A stretch of DNA of 64,000 bases from Luteimonas yindakuii (GTDB taxonomy: Bacteria; Pseudomonadota; Gammaproteobacteria; Xanthomonadales; Xanthomonadaceae). Below the pieces are notes generated by a model, which worked only from the letters and a program-made list of their open reading frames with translations, was not told where the DNA came from and did not search any database. A program made the translations under genes and the position numbers. Shown here piece after piece: positions 29,108 to 38,145 of the stretch. The stretch is taken from NCBI RefSeq assembly GCF_004803715.2, contig NZ_CP039383.2, forward strand, positions 248,001 through 312,000, read 5' to 3'. Position 1 is the stretch's first letter. Every line of letters begins with the position of its first letter.

Positions 29108-30046
29108 TCAGACGAACGCATGTGGTGGCGCGGCAAAGCCGATGGTGAGCGCACCGGGGCCGACGTTGACCATGCCGCTCAGGCTCATCACGGTTTCGAA
29201 GACCTCGATCCCGTGCTCGCGGCAGGTGCGGATGAGGCGGTCGTAATGCGGCAACGCGCGCATCACGTCGAGCTCGCCGCCGTAGCTCAGGCACAGCGTT
29301 GGCGTCAGCAACCCTTCGCGCACGCGTTCGATCGCGCAATCGAACAGTTTCTGTGCCGCCGGTTCGAACCCGCGCACCTTGCCGACCGGGCCGGTCTCGC
29401 CCTGGTGGCAGTGCAGGATCGGCTTGATGTCGAGCGCGCCACCGAGGGTGGCGGCGAGCAGGCTGACGCTGCGATCGCCACGATGGCGCGTGCGCGCGCG
29501 CAGGTAGCCGAGGTCGCGCGGCACCATGTAGGTGTAGCTGCGGCCAGCCAGGAACTCCAGCCGCGAACGGATTTCCGGGGCGCTGGCCTCGGCCTCGCGC
29601 AGGCGCACCGCCTCCACCGGCAGGATGCCCTGGCCGGCGAACACCTGCTGCGAATCGATCACCCGCAGCGAGAACGGCGTGGCATGGCCGGCGGCGCTGC
29701 GCGGTTGCCGGTACTCGTTGAGGATCGCGTAGCTGGCGTGCGCGGCGTTGTCGTGGATCTGGCTGCGGCTGCGCGCGACCGTCAGGCAGAACACGTAGTC
29801 GTAATCGATCACCAGCTGGTCGAGGAACAGCGACTTGATGCGATCGGCCGGGAACGCGGCGGTCTCCGCGCTGTGGCCCCGTTCGCCGTGGGCCTGGATG
29901 AACCCGAGCGTGGCCTGCGGGTCGCGCACGTCCACGAGTTCCGCATCGCCGATGCGCACCGTCACCGGCAGCAGCACGATGCCGGCGGCCTCGAGCCATT
30001 CGGGTGGCAGGTCGCAGGCCGAGTCGACGACGATTCCAATGCGCAT
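29108..30046 (-). CDS. DegV family fatty-acid-binding protein
   Basis: 312 residues. Starts RIGIVVDSACDLPPEW, the usual DegV opening, with VLLPVTVRIGD next. The second half carries LAATLGGALDIKPILHCHQGETGPVGKVRG, as in other members. DegV/FakB proteins bind a fatty acid for phosphorylation by FakA in Gram-positives; proteobacterial roles are unclear and no FakA-like kinase is here. Divergent from the NYN-LOTUS gene. Confidence 0.88.
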   Translation of the reverse strand: MRIGIVVDSACDLPPEWLEAAGIVLLPVTVRIGDAELVDVRDPQATLGFIQAHGERGHSAETAAFPADRIKSLFLDQLVIDYDYVFCLTVARSRSQIHDNAAHASYAILNEYRQPRSAAGHATPFSLRVIDSQQVFAGQGILPVEAVRLREAEASAPEIRSRLEFLAGRSYTYMVPRDLGYLRARTRHRGDRSVSLLAATLGGALDIKPILHCHQGETGPVGKVRGFEPAAQKLFDCAIERVREGLLTPTLCLSYGGELDVMRALPHYDRLIRTCREHGIEVFETVMSLSGMVNVGPGALTIGFAAPPHAFV

Positions 30047-30271
30047 GGGACCTCCTCGGGAAGCGCAGCGCGCTCGGGCATCGCCATGTCGCGATGCCGG
30101 TATGGAGCTGGGACTTTACGTGATCATCGACACGGACTGCACTTCGGCAACCGGTACCGGCGTTGTCCGACCTGCTGTAAGCACACAGCCGACGATGCCG
30201 GGACGGACGTCCGCGACGGCCGCAGGTGCGGGTCGACGTAGACTGCGGCAAACCCCCGCCGGAGCACCCCG

Positions 30272-31036
30272 ATGGCCGACGCCGAACTGCGGCTGGCATT
30301 GCTGATCGACGCCGACAACGCGCCGGCCTCGAAGATCGAGCCAATCCTGACCGAACTCGCGCGCCACGGCGTGGCCAACGTGCGTCGTGCCTACGGCAAC
30401 TGGAAGAGCCCGCACCTGAAGGGCTGGGAAGCCGCGCTGCACGCGCATGCGATCCGCCCGATCCAGCAGTTCGCCTACACCAGCGGCAAGAACGCCTCCG
30501 ACATGGCGATGGTGATCGACGCGATGGACCTGCTGTACGGGCGCACGCTCGACGGTGTCGCGATCGTGTCCAGCGATGCCGATTTCACCCCGCTGGTGAT
30601 GCGCCTGCGCCACGAGAACCTGCGCGTGTTCGGCTTCGGCGAGGAGAAGACGCCGGAGCCTTTCGTCAAGGCATGTTCGACCTTCCTGTACCTGGAGAAG
30701 CTCGGCGTGCTCGACAACGGCGACACCGGCGCCGCACGGCCGAAGACCGCGGCACAGCTGCGCGGCGATGCGACGCTGGTGCAGCTGCTGCGCAGCGCGG
30801 TCCAGGCCAGTGCCGATGAGTCCGGCTGGACCCATCTCGGCGCGGTCGGCAGCCATGTCGGTAACCAGGGCTCGTTCGATTCGCGCAACTACGGCTACCG
30901 CAAGCTCAGCGACCTGATCGAGGCGACCGGGCTGTTCGAGGTGCGCCGCACCGGCCAGGCAGTGGAACTGCGCGAGCTGGCGACCACGCCGGCGCGGCGT
31001 TCGCGCAGGGGCGGCGGCGGTGGTGGCGCAACGTAG
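30272..31036 (+). CDS. NYN-domain protein with C-terminal OST-HTH/LOTUS domain
   Basis: 254 residues. N-terminal PIN-like NYN nuclease fold: LALLIDADNAPASK (metal Asp residues), GKNASDMAMVIDAMDLL, GVAIVSSDADFTPLVMRL. A LOTUS/OST-HTH RNA-binding domain follows (about residues 165-237: LVQLLRSAVQ, HLGAVGSHVGNQ, FDSRNYGYRKLSDLI). The tail is Arg/Gly-rich, which may bind nucleic acid. NYN plus LOTUS proteins are thought to act on RNA; the target is unknown. GGAG precedes the ATG. Confidence 0.88.
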   Translation: MADAELRLALLIDADNAPASKIEPILTELARHGVANVRRAYGNWKSPHLKGWEAALHAHAIRPIQQFAYTSGKNASDMAMVIDAMDLLYGRTLDGVAIVSSDADFTPLVMRLRHENLRVFGFGEEKTPEPFVKACSTFLYLEKLGVLDNGDTGAARPKTAAQLRGDATLVQLLRSAVQASADESGWTHLGAVGSHVGNQGSFDSRNYGYRKLSDLIEATGLFEVRRTGQAVELRELATTPARRSRRGGGGGGAT

Positions 31037-31048
31037 GGCGCCGTCGCC

Positions 31049-33265
31049 TCAGTAGAGATCCACCGGGTCGACGTCGAGCGACCAGCGCACCCGGCGTGCC
31101 GCGGGCAGCGCGTGCAGCTCCGGCATCGCGCGGTCGAGCAGCGCATGCAGCGGTCGACGGCTGGCGCACGACAGCACCAGCTGCGCGCGATGGAAGCCCG
31201 CGCGGCGCGGCATCGGCGCCGGCAGCGGGCCCTGCAGTTCCACTGCGCCCTGTGCGTCCAGGCGCGCCATCACCGCGACGGCTTCGCGCAGGAATTCACG
31301 CGGCAGCTCCACATGCGCGGCCTCGGCGCGCAGCAGTGCCAGGTGCGCGAACGGCGGGAAGCCGGCGACCTCGCGCTGCAGCAATTCGGCCTCGGCAAAC
31401 GCCGCATAGCCGCCCTGCAGCAGGGTGCCCAGCAGCGGGTGGCCCGGATGGTGGGTCTGCAGCAGGACCTCGCCGCTGCGTGCGCCGCGGCCGGCGCGTC
31501 CCGCGACCTGGATCAGCAGCTGGGCGAGTTTCTCCGGCGCGCGGAAGTCGGCGGAGAACAGCCCTTCGTCGATGCCGACCACCGCCACCAGCGCCAGTCC
31601 GGCGAGGTCGTGGCCCTTGGCCAGCATCTGCGTGCCGATGAGGATGCCGGCGCGATCGCCGAGGCCTGCCAGTGCGCGTTCGATGCCGTCGCGCCGCTGC
31701 GTGCTGCCGCGGTCGATGCGCACCACCGGCACGTCGGGAAAAGCCTGCAAGAGGTGTTCCTCGAGCCGCTCGGTGCCCACGCCCTGTGGCTGCAGGGCAA
31801 GGCTGGCGCAGGCGGGGCAGGCCATCGGCGCCGGCTGGCGGTGGCCGCAATGGTGGCACTGCAGGCGACGGCCGCCGGCGTGCACGGTCATCGGCCGGCC
31901 CTGTTCGGTGATGCTGCAGCGCGTGCACTGCGCGCTCCAGCCGCAGTCGTGGCACAGCAGCACCGGCGCATAGCCGCGGCGGTTGCGGAACACCAGCACC
32001 TGGCCGCCGGTCGCCACCGTGTTGGCGATCGCGTCCAGCACCTCGCCCGACAGGCCCGCCTGCAGGCCGCGCTTGCGCACGTCGAGCACGCGCACCACCG
32101 GCGGGCGGGCGGCGCCGGCACGCTGCGGCAGGCGCAGGGCGGTGTAGCGGCCGCTGCGGGCGTTGTGCAGGGTTTCCAGTGACGGCGTCGCGCTGCCCAG
32201 CACCACCGGCACGCCCAACGCCTGCGCGCGCACCAGGGCGAGGTCGCGGGCGTGGTAGCGGATGCCGTCCTGCTGCTTGTAGCTGCCGTCGTGCTCCTCG
32301 TCGACCACGATCAATCCGGCGTCGGGCAGCGGCACGAACACCGCCGACCGCGTGCCGACGATCACCCGTGCCTCGCCACGCAGCGCTGCCGCCCACACCT
32401 GCGCGCGTTCGCTGTCGTTGAGGCCCGAGTGCAATGCATGCACCGGCACCCCCAGGCGCTCGCGGAAGCGCGCCAGCGTCTGCGGCGTCAGGCCGATCTC
32501 CGGCACCAGCGCGAGCGCCTGCCGGCCCCGTGCCAGCGCCTGCGCGATCGCCTGCAGGTAGACCTCGGTCTTGCCGCTGCCGGTCACGCCGTCGAGCAGG
32601 AAGGCGTGGAAGCCGCGGGCATCGGCGATCGCGTCGATGGCGGCCTGCTGCGCCGTGTTGGGCGGTGGGCCGGCCACCGGCGCCGGTCCGGGCCGGCCGG
32701 CGGTGGCGACACGCTCGGCCTGGCCGCGGGCTGCCAGGGTGCGGGCGGCGGCCCGCCAACCGGGCATGCGGTCGTCGAGGGCGGCCTCGTCGGGCACCGC
32801 ACCGTCCAGCAGCGCCGCGAGCGCGCGCGGTTTGCCGTCGCGCATGCCGGCCAGCGCGGCCGTGCCGGCCGCGGTCAGCGTCCAGCCCCAGGTCCGGGTG
32901 TCGGGCAGGGCTTCGCCGCGTCGTAGTGACGCCGGCAGGGCCGTGGCCAGCACCTCGCCCAGCGGTGCGTGCAGGTAGCGGGTCAGCCAGCGCAGCGAGT
33001 CCAGCAGCTCCCCGGCCAGCAGCGGCTGGTCGTCGAGCCAGGCCACGGCATCGCGCAGGCCGTCGCTGCCGTGTGCCGGCGTCCCGACCGCGGCCACCAC
33101 GCCCACCAGTTCGCGCGGACCGAAGGGCACCCGCACCCGGCAGCCCACCGCGCGCGCGGGGATGGCCACCCCCGGCGGCGGGCGGTAGTCGAACAGCCGC
33201 GGCAGCGGCACCGGGAGCGCCACGCTCAGGCAGGGGGCATCGTTGCTGCCATCGGCTGAAGTCAT
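31049..33265 (-). CDS. priA: Primosomal replication-restart helicase PriA
   Basis: 738 residues. It recognises abandoned forks and loads the replisome. N-terminal DNA-binding domain (VALPVPLPRLFDYRPP), Walker A GVTGSGKTEVYLQ, Walker B VVDEEHDGSYKQQ, zinc-binding cysteines (LLCHDCGWSAQC..C and LQCHHCGH..PMACPAC), C-terminal motifs IGTQMLAKGHD and QVAGRAGRG. Transcribed leftward; its promoter must lie in the same gap as a DnaA-box cluster. Confidence 0.95.
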   Translation of the reverse strand: MTSADGSNDAPCLSVALPVPLPRLFDYRPPPGVAIPARAVGCRVRVPFGPRELVGVVAAVGTPAHGSDGLRDAVAWLDDQPLLAGELLDSLRWLTRYLHAPLGEVLATALPASLRRGEALPDTRTWGWTLTAAGTAALAGMRDGKPRALAALLDGAVPDEAALDDRMPGWRAAARTLAARGQAERVATAGRPGPAPVAGPPPNTAQQAAIDAIADARGFHAFLLDGVTGSGKTEVYLQAIAQALARGRQALALVPEIGLTPQTLARFRERLGVPVHALHSGLNDSERAQVWAAALRGEARVIVGTRSAVFVPLPDAGLIVVDEEHDGSYKQQDGIRYHARDLALVRAQALGVPVVLGSATPSLETLHNARSGRYTALRLPQRAGAARPPVVRVLDVRKRGLQAGLSGEVLDAIANTVATGGQVLVFRNRRGYAPVLLCHDCGWSAQCTRCSITEQGRPMTVHAGGRRLQCHHCGHRQPAPMACPACASLALQPQGVGTERLEEHLLQAFPDVPVVRIDRGSTQRRDGIERALAGLGDRAGILIGTQMLAKGHDLAGLALVAVVGIDEGLFSADFRAPEKLAQLLIQVAGRAGRGARSGEVLLQTHHPGHPLLGTLLQGGYAAFAEAELLQREVAGFPPFAHLALLRAEAAHVELPREFLREAVAVMARLDAQGAVELQGPLPAPMPRRAGFHRAQLVLSCASRRPLHALLDRAMPELHALPAARRVRWSLDVDPVDLY

Positions 33266-33709
33266 CGGCCCGGCAGTGTACGCGCCAGGCCGCTGGCGCT
33301 GGATCGGACTTGCGGGCCAAAGCTGCGCGCTCCGGCACGAGGTGAAGGTAAACCGGCGTCACACAACGGGTTTCGCCCTTATCCACACGGCCTGTGGATA
33401 AACCTGTGCATCAGCTGTCCGCGAGGGGTCGGAAGGGGCACTGCCATCGGCCCGGGGCGGGGTTGGTGAAAATTTCGCCAAAAGCGACTTTTCGATATAA
33501 AACAGCGACTTACCCGTGAAACATGGCTGAACGGCGCCACTTCAGCCTTGTGGAGCCGGCGTGTATGACGGTTTGGTGCGCCTGTGGGCAACATCTGCTG
33601 CGGATATCCCGGGCGTCGCCGGCCCCGGCGTAATTGTCAAGTCGCGATGCAACGCGCCCGCTGGCTATCATGTGGCGATGGATCCGCGCCCAACAGAGCA
33701 CCGCCGACC
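33266..33709. other. 444-bp gap upstream of priA with DnaA boxes and an AT-rich patch
   Basis: No gene. It contains the DnaA-box cluster (separate entry) and, at about 33468-33510, an AT-rich patch unusual for this genome (TTTTCGATATAAAACAG). Two divergent promoters should lie here. Confidence 0.55.
33379..33413. promoter_or_regulatory. DnaA-box cluster (two perfect inverted boxes plus one near match)
   Basis: TTATCCACA (33379-33387) and its inverse TGTGGATAA (33393-33401) both match the DnaA consensus TTATNCACA exactly, 5 bp apart. TGTGCATCA (33405-33413) is a third with one mismatch. It lies 114 bp from the priA start. Confidence 0.65.
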
Positions 33710-34690
33710 GTGAGCGAAGGACCGAGCGCATCACCGGCGCTGAGTGCATTCCTGCGGGGCGTCGAGCGACGCGCGGCGCTGTTCGCGCAGCTGCAGGTCG
33801 GCAGCGCGGAGGCCGGCGACGCCGCCCTGACCACCGCGATGGTGGGCTTCCGCGATACTGCCGCGCGCACCCCGTTCGGCGACTGGCCGCGCCGCTTCTG
33901 GTCGCTGCTGCTGGCCGCGCCGCAGTTGCGCGAACCGCCGCGCAGCGAACACTGGGACGGCGACTTCGGCGTGCTGGGCGAGATCGGCACCGGCCCGCGC
34001 GCGGCGCTGCTGCTGCGGCTGGTCGCCAATGTGTCCGAGGGCGATGCCGCCGCGGTGCTCGGGGTGTCGCGCGAGACCTACCGGCTGGCCCTGCGCCGCG
34101 CGCTGCCACGGCTGCCGGACGGCCGGCCCGACGAGACCCGCTTCCGCGTGCTGGCCGACACCGTGCAGCTGGCCCTGCGCGATACCCCGCCCGAACGCCT
34201 GGCCGAACTCGCCCGGTTGCGCGACGCCGCCCTGCGCGGCCGCATCTACACCCCGCGCCGCGAAGCCGCGGCGCGCGAGCCCGCGCGCCCGGCCGGTCCG
34301 CGACCGCGCTGGCTGTGGCCGCTGATGATCGCCGTGGTGGTGGCCACGCTGGCGGCGCTGGCGGCGACCTTCACCGGTGTCATGGGGAGCGTGGACCTCG
34401 ACGCCGAACCGCACGGCATCCGCATCGACGAACTGCCCGAACAGGGCGGCGCCGGCCCGCGCCTGGAAGGCGACGCCGCGCTGCTGATCCATCCGGATTT
34501 CGACCTCCTCGCCAGCGACGAGGGCGAGGGCGCCGCGCGCGACCCGGCCTTCCTGGCGTGGCTCACGGTGGAACTCGAGCACGGCGACGTGGAACCGGAT
34601 ATCGCCCGCCCGCAACGCGACGAGGATGCCGGCGACACCGACGAACGCGCACTGGACGCACACGCACAGGAAGCCGCCGATGCGCCCTAG
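33710..34690 (+). CDS. Membrane-anchored sigma-region-4-like protein
   Basis: 326 residues from a GTG start at 33710. The N-terminal ~170 residues look like a degenerate RNA polymerase sigma factor: a helix-turn-helix of region-4 type is visible in EGDAAAVLGVSRETYRLAL. A single membrane helix follows (about 207-227, LWPLMIAVVVATLAALAAT), then ~100 acidic residues, likely periplasmic. A sigma-like domain fused to a membrane anchor is unusual; it may hold transcription machinery or act like an anti-sigma. The frame opens at 33584 but upstream sequence is not coding-like. Overlaps the DUF3106 gene by 11 bp. Confidence 0.72.
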   Translation: MSEGPSASPALSAFLRGVERRAALFAQLQVGSAEAGDAALTTAMVGFRDTAARTPFGDWPRRFWSLLLAAPQLREPPRSEHWDGDFGVLGEIGTGPRAALLLRLVANVSEGDAAAVLGVSRETYRLALRRALPRLPDGRPDETRFRVLADTVQLALRDTPPERLAELARLRDAALRGRIYTPRREAAAREPARPAGPRPRWLWPLMIAVVVATLAALAATFTGVMGSVDLDAEPHGIRIDELPEQGGAGPRLEGDAALLIHPDFDLLASDEGEGAARDPAFLAWLTVELEHGDVEPDIARPQRDEDAGDTDERALDAHAQEAADAP

Positions 34691-35306
34691 CGCCGCGCTG
34701 CTGCTGGCCATGGCGCTGCTGGCGCTGCCGGCCCAGGCACTGCCGCCGCAGCTGTTGCGGCAGCTGGAGGCGCTGCCCCCGGCCGAGCGCGCCCGCGTGC
34801 AGCAGCAGGCCCGGCAGTGGCAGCAGATGCCCGCCGACCGCCAGCAGGCCCTGCGCCAGCGTGCGGTGGAGTGGGATGCGCTGGCGCCCGCCGTCAAGCA
34901 GGCACGGCGTGCCGCGTGGGAAACCTGGCAGGCGTTGCCCGACGCCGACAAGGCGCGCCTGCGCGCCACCGCCGCGGTCTACGCGCGCATGTCGGAAACC
35001 CAGCGCCACGCGCTCACCGAACGCTACGCGGAGCTGGATGCGTTCGAACGCGACGGTTGGCGGCTGGGCCCGGTGCTCGGCGCCGACTGGCCGCAACTGC
35101 ATGGGCTGTTCGCGCTGGTGCCGGACGACCAGCGGCTGGCGTTGCTGGCGATGCTGCGCACGCTCGACGAATCCGCGCGCGCCGACCTCGCGATGATCGC
35201 GCAGCGCACCCCGCCGGAGGAGCGTGACGCCCTGCGCCGCCGGCTGCTGTCGATGCCGGCGCCGGCGCGGGCGGACTGGTTGCGGCTGCAGGCCTCGCCC
35301 AACTAG
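34680..35306 (+). CDS. DUF3106 domain protein, secreted
   Basis: 208 residues. Signal peptide RPSAALLLAMALLALPAQA; the mature part is helical with DUF3106 features: repeated LP..ER / W..L / R..L motifs (LEALPPAERARVQQQARQW, AWETWQALPDADKARL). Periplasmic, function unknown. The start overlaps the end of the sigma-like gene by 11 bp (CAGGAAG upstream), so translation is coupled; both products probably work at the membrane. Confidence 0.8.
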   Translation: MRPSAALLLAMALLALPAQALPPQLLRQLEALPPAERARVQQQARQWQQMPADRQQALRQRAVEWDALAPAVKQARRAAWETWQALPDADKARLRATAAVYARMSETQRHALTERYAELDAFERDGWRLGPVLGADWPQLHGLFALVPDDQRLALLAMLRTLDESARADLAMIAQRTPPEERDALRRRLLSMPAPARADWLRLQASPN

Positions 35307-35316
35307 GCAGGCGGGG

Positions 35317-36555
35317 CTACATCGTGAACAGCGAGAAGCCGATCACGCCCACCGCCACGGTGCCGAACAGCATCGTGTAGACGTAGCCGATCACGGCGTA
35401 CTTGAGCAGGGTCAGCCACCAGGCCTGGCGGTACACCCGGCGCTGCATCCACAGCAGGTACAGCGGCATCGCGCACACCAGCGCGACCACCAGCCATGAC
35501 AGCACGCTGGCGATGGCCGGCACCCGCGTGCCGGCCCAGTCGCCCAGCGCACTGGCGCAGAACACCAGCAGCAGCGCCAGCATCAGCCAGGCGTGGCTGT
35601 ACAGCGCGATCACCACATGCTCGAGATAGGGCCGCCGGGTGAAGAAGTAGGCGACCCGCAGCAGCACCGCGAACAGCGGCACCAGCACGAACAGGGTGGC
35701 CGGCGCGGCACCGAACAGGAACTGCGCGATCGCGCGCGGGTCCTGGGTCAGCCGTTGCCAGTTGCCCATCGTGCGGTCGACGAAGGCGTTGCCGGTGGAC
35801 ACCTCGCCAGGGCCGGTCTCGCCGGGCGTGGACGTAGCGGCATCGGCACTGGCGTCGGTATCGGTATCGACACTGGCTCCGGCATCGGCACCCGCGTCGG
35901 CCGCAGGCGGTTGCGCAGGCAGGGTCGCGGGCTCGTCGCGGGATCCGGGTTCGCCGCCCAGTGCGCGGATGCGCGCGTCGGCGGTGGCGTCGATCCTGCG
36001 CCGCGCCGCGTCGAACACGAAGCCGAGCGCACGCGGCGCATCGTCGCGCGCCAGGTCACGCAGCAGGTGCTCGCGTTCGCGCTCGACCGCCCTGACGGTG
36101 TCGAGCGCGGCGAAGGATTCCTCGAGCCCCTCGGGCAACCGGCGTGGCGGTGCGGATGCTGCCGGTGCCGCCGCGCCTGCGGTCTCGGCGAGGGTGGCCG
36201 CGTCCTGCGGCAGCGGGTCGCTGTCGTCGCTGATGACCGGGGTCATCACCATCTTGGCGGTGAAGAAGGTGAGCGCAGTCAGCACCACGAACAGCCGCAG
36301 CGGGGCGATGTAGCGCACCCGGTGCCCGGCGAGGTAGGCATTGGCGACGCGACCGGGCACGAACAGGTCGCGCAGGGTGCGGAACACCCGGCCATCCAGA
36401 TGCCAGAACGATTCGAAGATCTCCTCCACGGCATGGCCGAAATGGCGGGTGGGGTTGTGCGCCGACTGCCCGCACAGGTGGCAGTAGCCGCCCTGCAGCC
36501 AGGTGCCGCAGTTCTCGCAGGCGGGCGCATGGCGCTCGGTGGCCGCGTTGCTCAT
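35317..36555 (-). CDS. DUF3667 family membrane protein with N-terminal zinc ribbon
   Basis: 412 residues. A zinc ribbon starts it (CENCGTWL..GYCHLCGQ), followed by DUF3667 sequence HFGHAVEEIFESFWHLDGRVFRTL and PGRVANAYLAGHRVRYI. One membrane helix at about 87-104, then a long acidic, low-complexity region with short repeats (GADAGASVDTDTDASADA), then four C-terminal helices. Function unknown. Convergent with DUF3106 (10 bp apart). Confidence 0.82.
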   Translation of the reverse strand: MSNAATERHAPACENCGTWLQGGYCHLCGQSAHNPTRHFGHAVEEIFESFWHLDGRVFRTLRDLFVPGRVANAYLAGHRVRYIAPLRLFVVLTALTFFTAKMVMTPVISDDSDPLPQDAATLAETAGAAAPAASAPPRRLPEGLEESFAALDTVRAVEREREHLLRDLARDDAPRALGFVFDAARRRIDATADARIRALGGEPGSRDEPATLPAQPPAADAGADAGASVDTDTDASADAATSTPGETGPGEVSTGNAFVDRTMGNWQRLTQDPRAIAQFLFGAAPATLFVLVPLFAVLLRVAYFFTRRPYLEHVVIALYSHAWLMLALLLVFCASALGDWAGTRVPAIASVLSWLVVALVCAMPLYLLWMQRRVYRQAWWLTLLKYAVIGYVYTMLFGTVAVGVIGFSLFTM

Positions 36556-36672
36556 CGTGGAGGTCCCCAGGGCGCCGCGGCGCGATGTCGCGGTCGGCGG
36601 TTAAGATACCGGCCCGCCGCGACCCGGTGCCAGCGCCCTTCGGCGCGGCCGCAGCCGTGGTCCGAGCCGCCC

Positions 36673-38076
36673 ATGTCCTCCCCTCCCTCGCGGGCGCCCT
36701 TCCGCAGCGAAGTGCGTACCACCGCCGTGCTGGCCGCGCCACTGGTTGCCGGCCACGTCTCCACCGGCCTGATCGGCCTCGTCGACAGCGTGATCGCCGG
36801 TCGCCACGGCACCGCCACGCTGGCCGCGGTGTCGGTGGGCACGGCGATGTTCTGGCTGCCGATCATGATCCCGATGGGCACGCTGATGGCGCTGCCGCCC
36901 TCGGTTTCGCAGCTCCAGGGTGCCGGCCGCCGTGCCGAGATCGGCCCGCTGTTCCGGCAGTCGCTGTGGCTGGCGGCGGCGCTGGGGTTGCTGCTGTTCG
37001 CCTTCCTCAGCCTGTCCGTGCACGCGCTGGCGCCGATGGGCATCGATGCCGGCCTGGTACCGGGCGCGAGTGCGTTCCTGCGCGGTATCCGCTGGGGCGT
37101 GCCGGCGCTGACCGCCTACTACTGCATGCGCTATCTCAGCGACGGCCTGCACTGGACGCTGCCGACGATGCTGTTCGGCTTCGGCGGCCTGCTGCTGCTG
37201 TTGCCACTCGGCACGGTGATGACGTTCGGCCTGTTCGGGGTGCCGGAGATGGGCGCGGCCGGGCTGGGTTACGCCTCGGCGGCGATGCTGTGGGCGCAGG
37301 CGCTGGGCTTCGCGTTCTACCTGGCGCGCGCACGCCGCTTCGCCGACCTCGGCCTGTTCGCGCGCTTCGATCCGCCGCGCTGGGCGGAGATCCGCGCGCT
37401 GCTGAAGGTGGGCCTGCCGATCGGCGTGACCGTGGCGATGGAGGGCGGGCTGTTCGTGGTCACCGCGCTGCTGATCGGCCGCCTCGGCGAACTGCCGGCA
37501 GCCGCGCACCAGATCGCGATCAACGTCTCCGCGCTGTGCTTCATGATCCCGTTCGGCCTGGCCGAGGCGACCACCGTGCGCGTGGGCCATGCGCTGGGCC
37601 GCGGTGGCGCGCGCGAGGGCGTGCGGCGTGCGGCGCTGGCCGGGCTGGTGCTGGTGCTGGCGACGCAGACGATGACCGCGCTGCTGTTGTTGACCGGCAA
37701 CACGCTGGTGGTCGGCCTCTACACCACCGACGCCGCGGTCGCGTCGCTGGCGGCCTCGCTGCTGCTGTACGCGGCGCTGTTCCAGTTCCCGGATGGCCTG
37801 CAGGTGCTCGCCGCCGGCGCACTGCGCGGGCTCAAGGACACCCGGGTGCCGATGTTCCTGGCCGCGTTCGCCTACTGGGGCGTGGGCATGAGCCTGGGCG
37901 CCGGGCTGGGGCTCGGCCTGGGCTGGGGCCCGCGCGGGATGTGGACCGGGCTGATCGCCGGCCTGGTGGTGGCCTCGATCCTGATGGCATCGCGCTTCGC
38001 CTGGTCGCTGTCGCGGCTGCCGTCGGCCGACGCCATGCCCGCCAGCACGGCAGCCACCCCGACTTCCGGCGCATGA
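36673..38076 (+). CDS. MATE family multidrug/sodium efflux transporter
   Basis: 467 residues, about twelve membrane helices in two pseudo-symmetric halves. MATE signatures: LAAPLVAGHVSTGLIGLVDS and GRHGTATLAAVSVG in the N-half; AAHQIAINVSALCFMIPFGL, ATTVRVGHALGRG in the C-half; LRGLKDTRVPM late. It exports cationic drugs or metabolites using Na+ or H+. Substrate unknown. The ATG at 36673 is chosen because the long upstream frame is antisense to DUF3667. Confidence 0.92.
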   Translation: MSSPPSRAPFRSEVRTTAVLAAPLVAGHVSTGLIGLVDSVIAGRHGTATLAAVSVGTAMFWLPIMIPMGTLMALPPSVSQLQGAGRRAEIGPLFRQSLWLAAALGLLLFAFLSLSVHALAPMGIDAGLVPGASAFLRGIRWGVPALTAYYCMRYLSDGLHWTLPTMLFGFGGLLLLLPLGTVMTFGLFGVPEMGAAGLGYASAAMLWAQALGFAFYLARARRFADLGLFARFDPPRWAEIRALLKVGLPIGVTVAMEGGLFVVTALLIGRLGELPAAAHQIAINVSALCFMIPFGLAEATTVRVGHALGRGGAREGVRRAALAGLVLVLATQTMTALLLLTGNTLVVGLYTTDAAVASLAASLLLYAALFQFPDGLQVLAAGALRGLKDTRVPMFLAAFAYWGVGMSLGAGLGLGLGWGPRGMWTGLIAGLVVASILMASRFAWSLSRLPSADAMPASTAATPTSGA

Positions 38077-38145
38077 AACCGTTCACCGCGTCCCGCTAAG
38101 CTGTCGCCAGCATTCGATGCACATTTTTCTCCGGAGTCGAAATCG

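Noticed and set aside
33379..33413. Chromosome origin oriC
   Set aside because: DnaA boxes are present, but dnaA, dnaN, gyrB or parAB are not neighbours; a regulatory or titration site is more likely.
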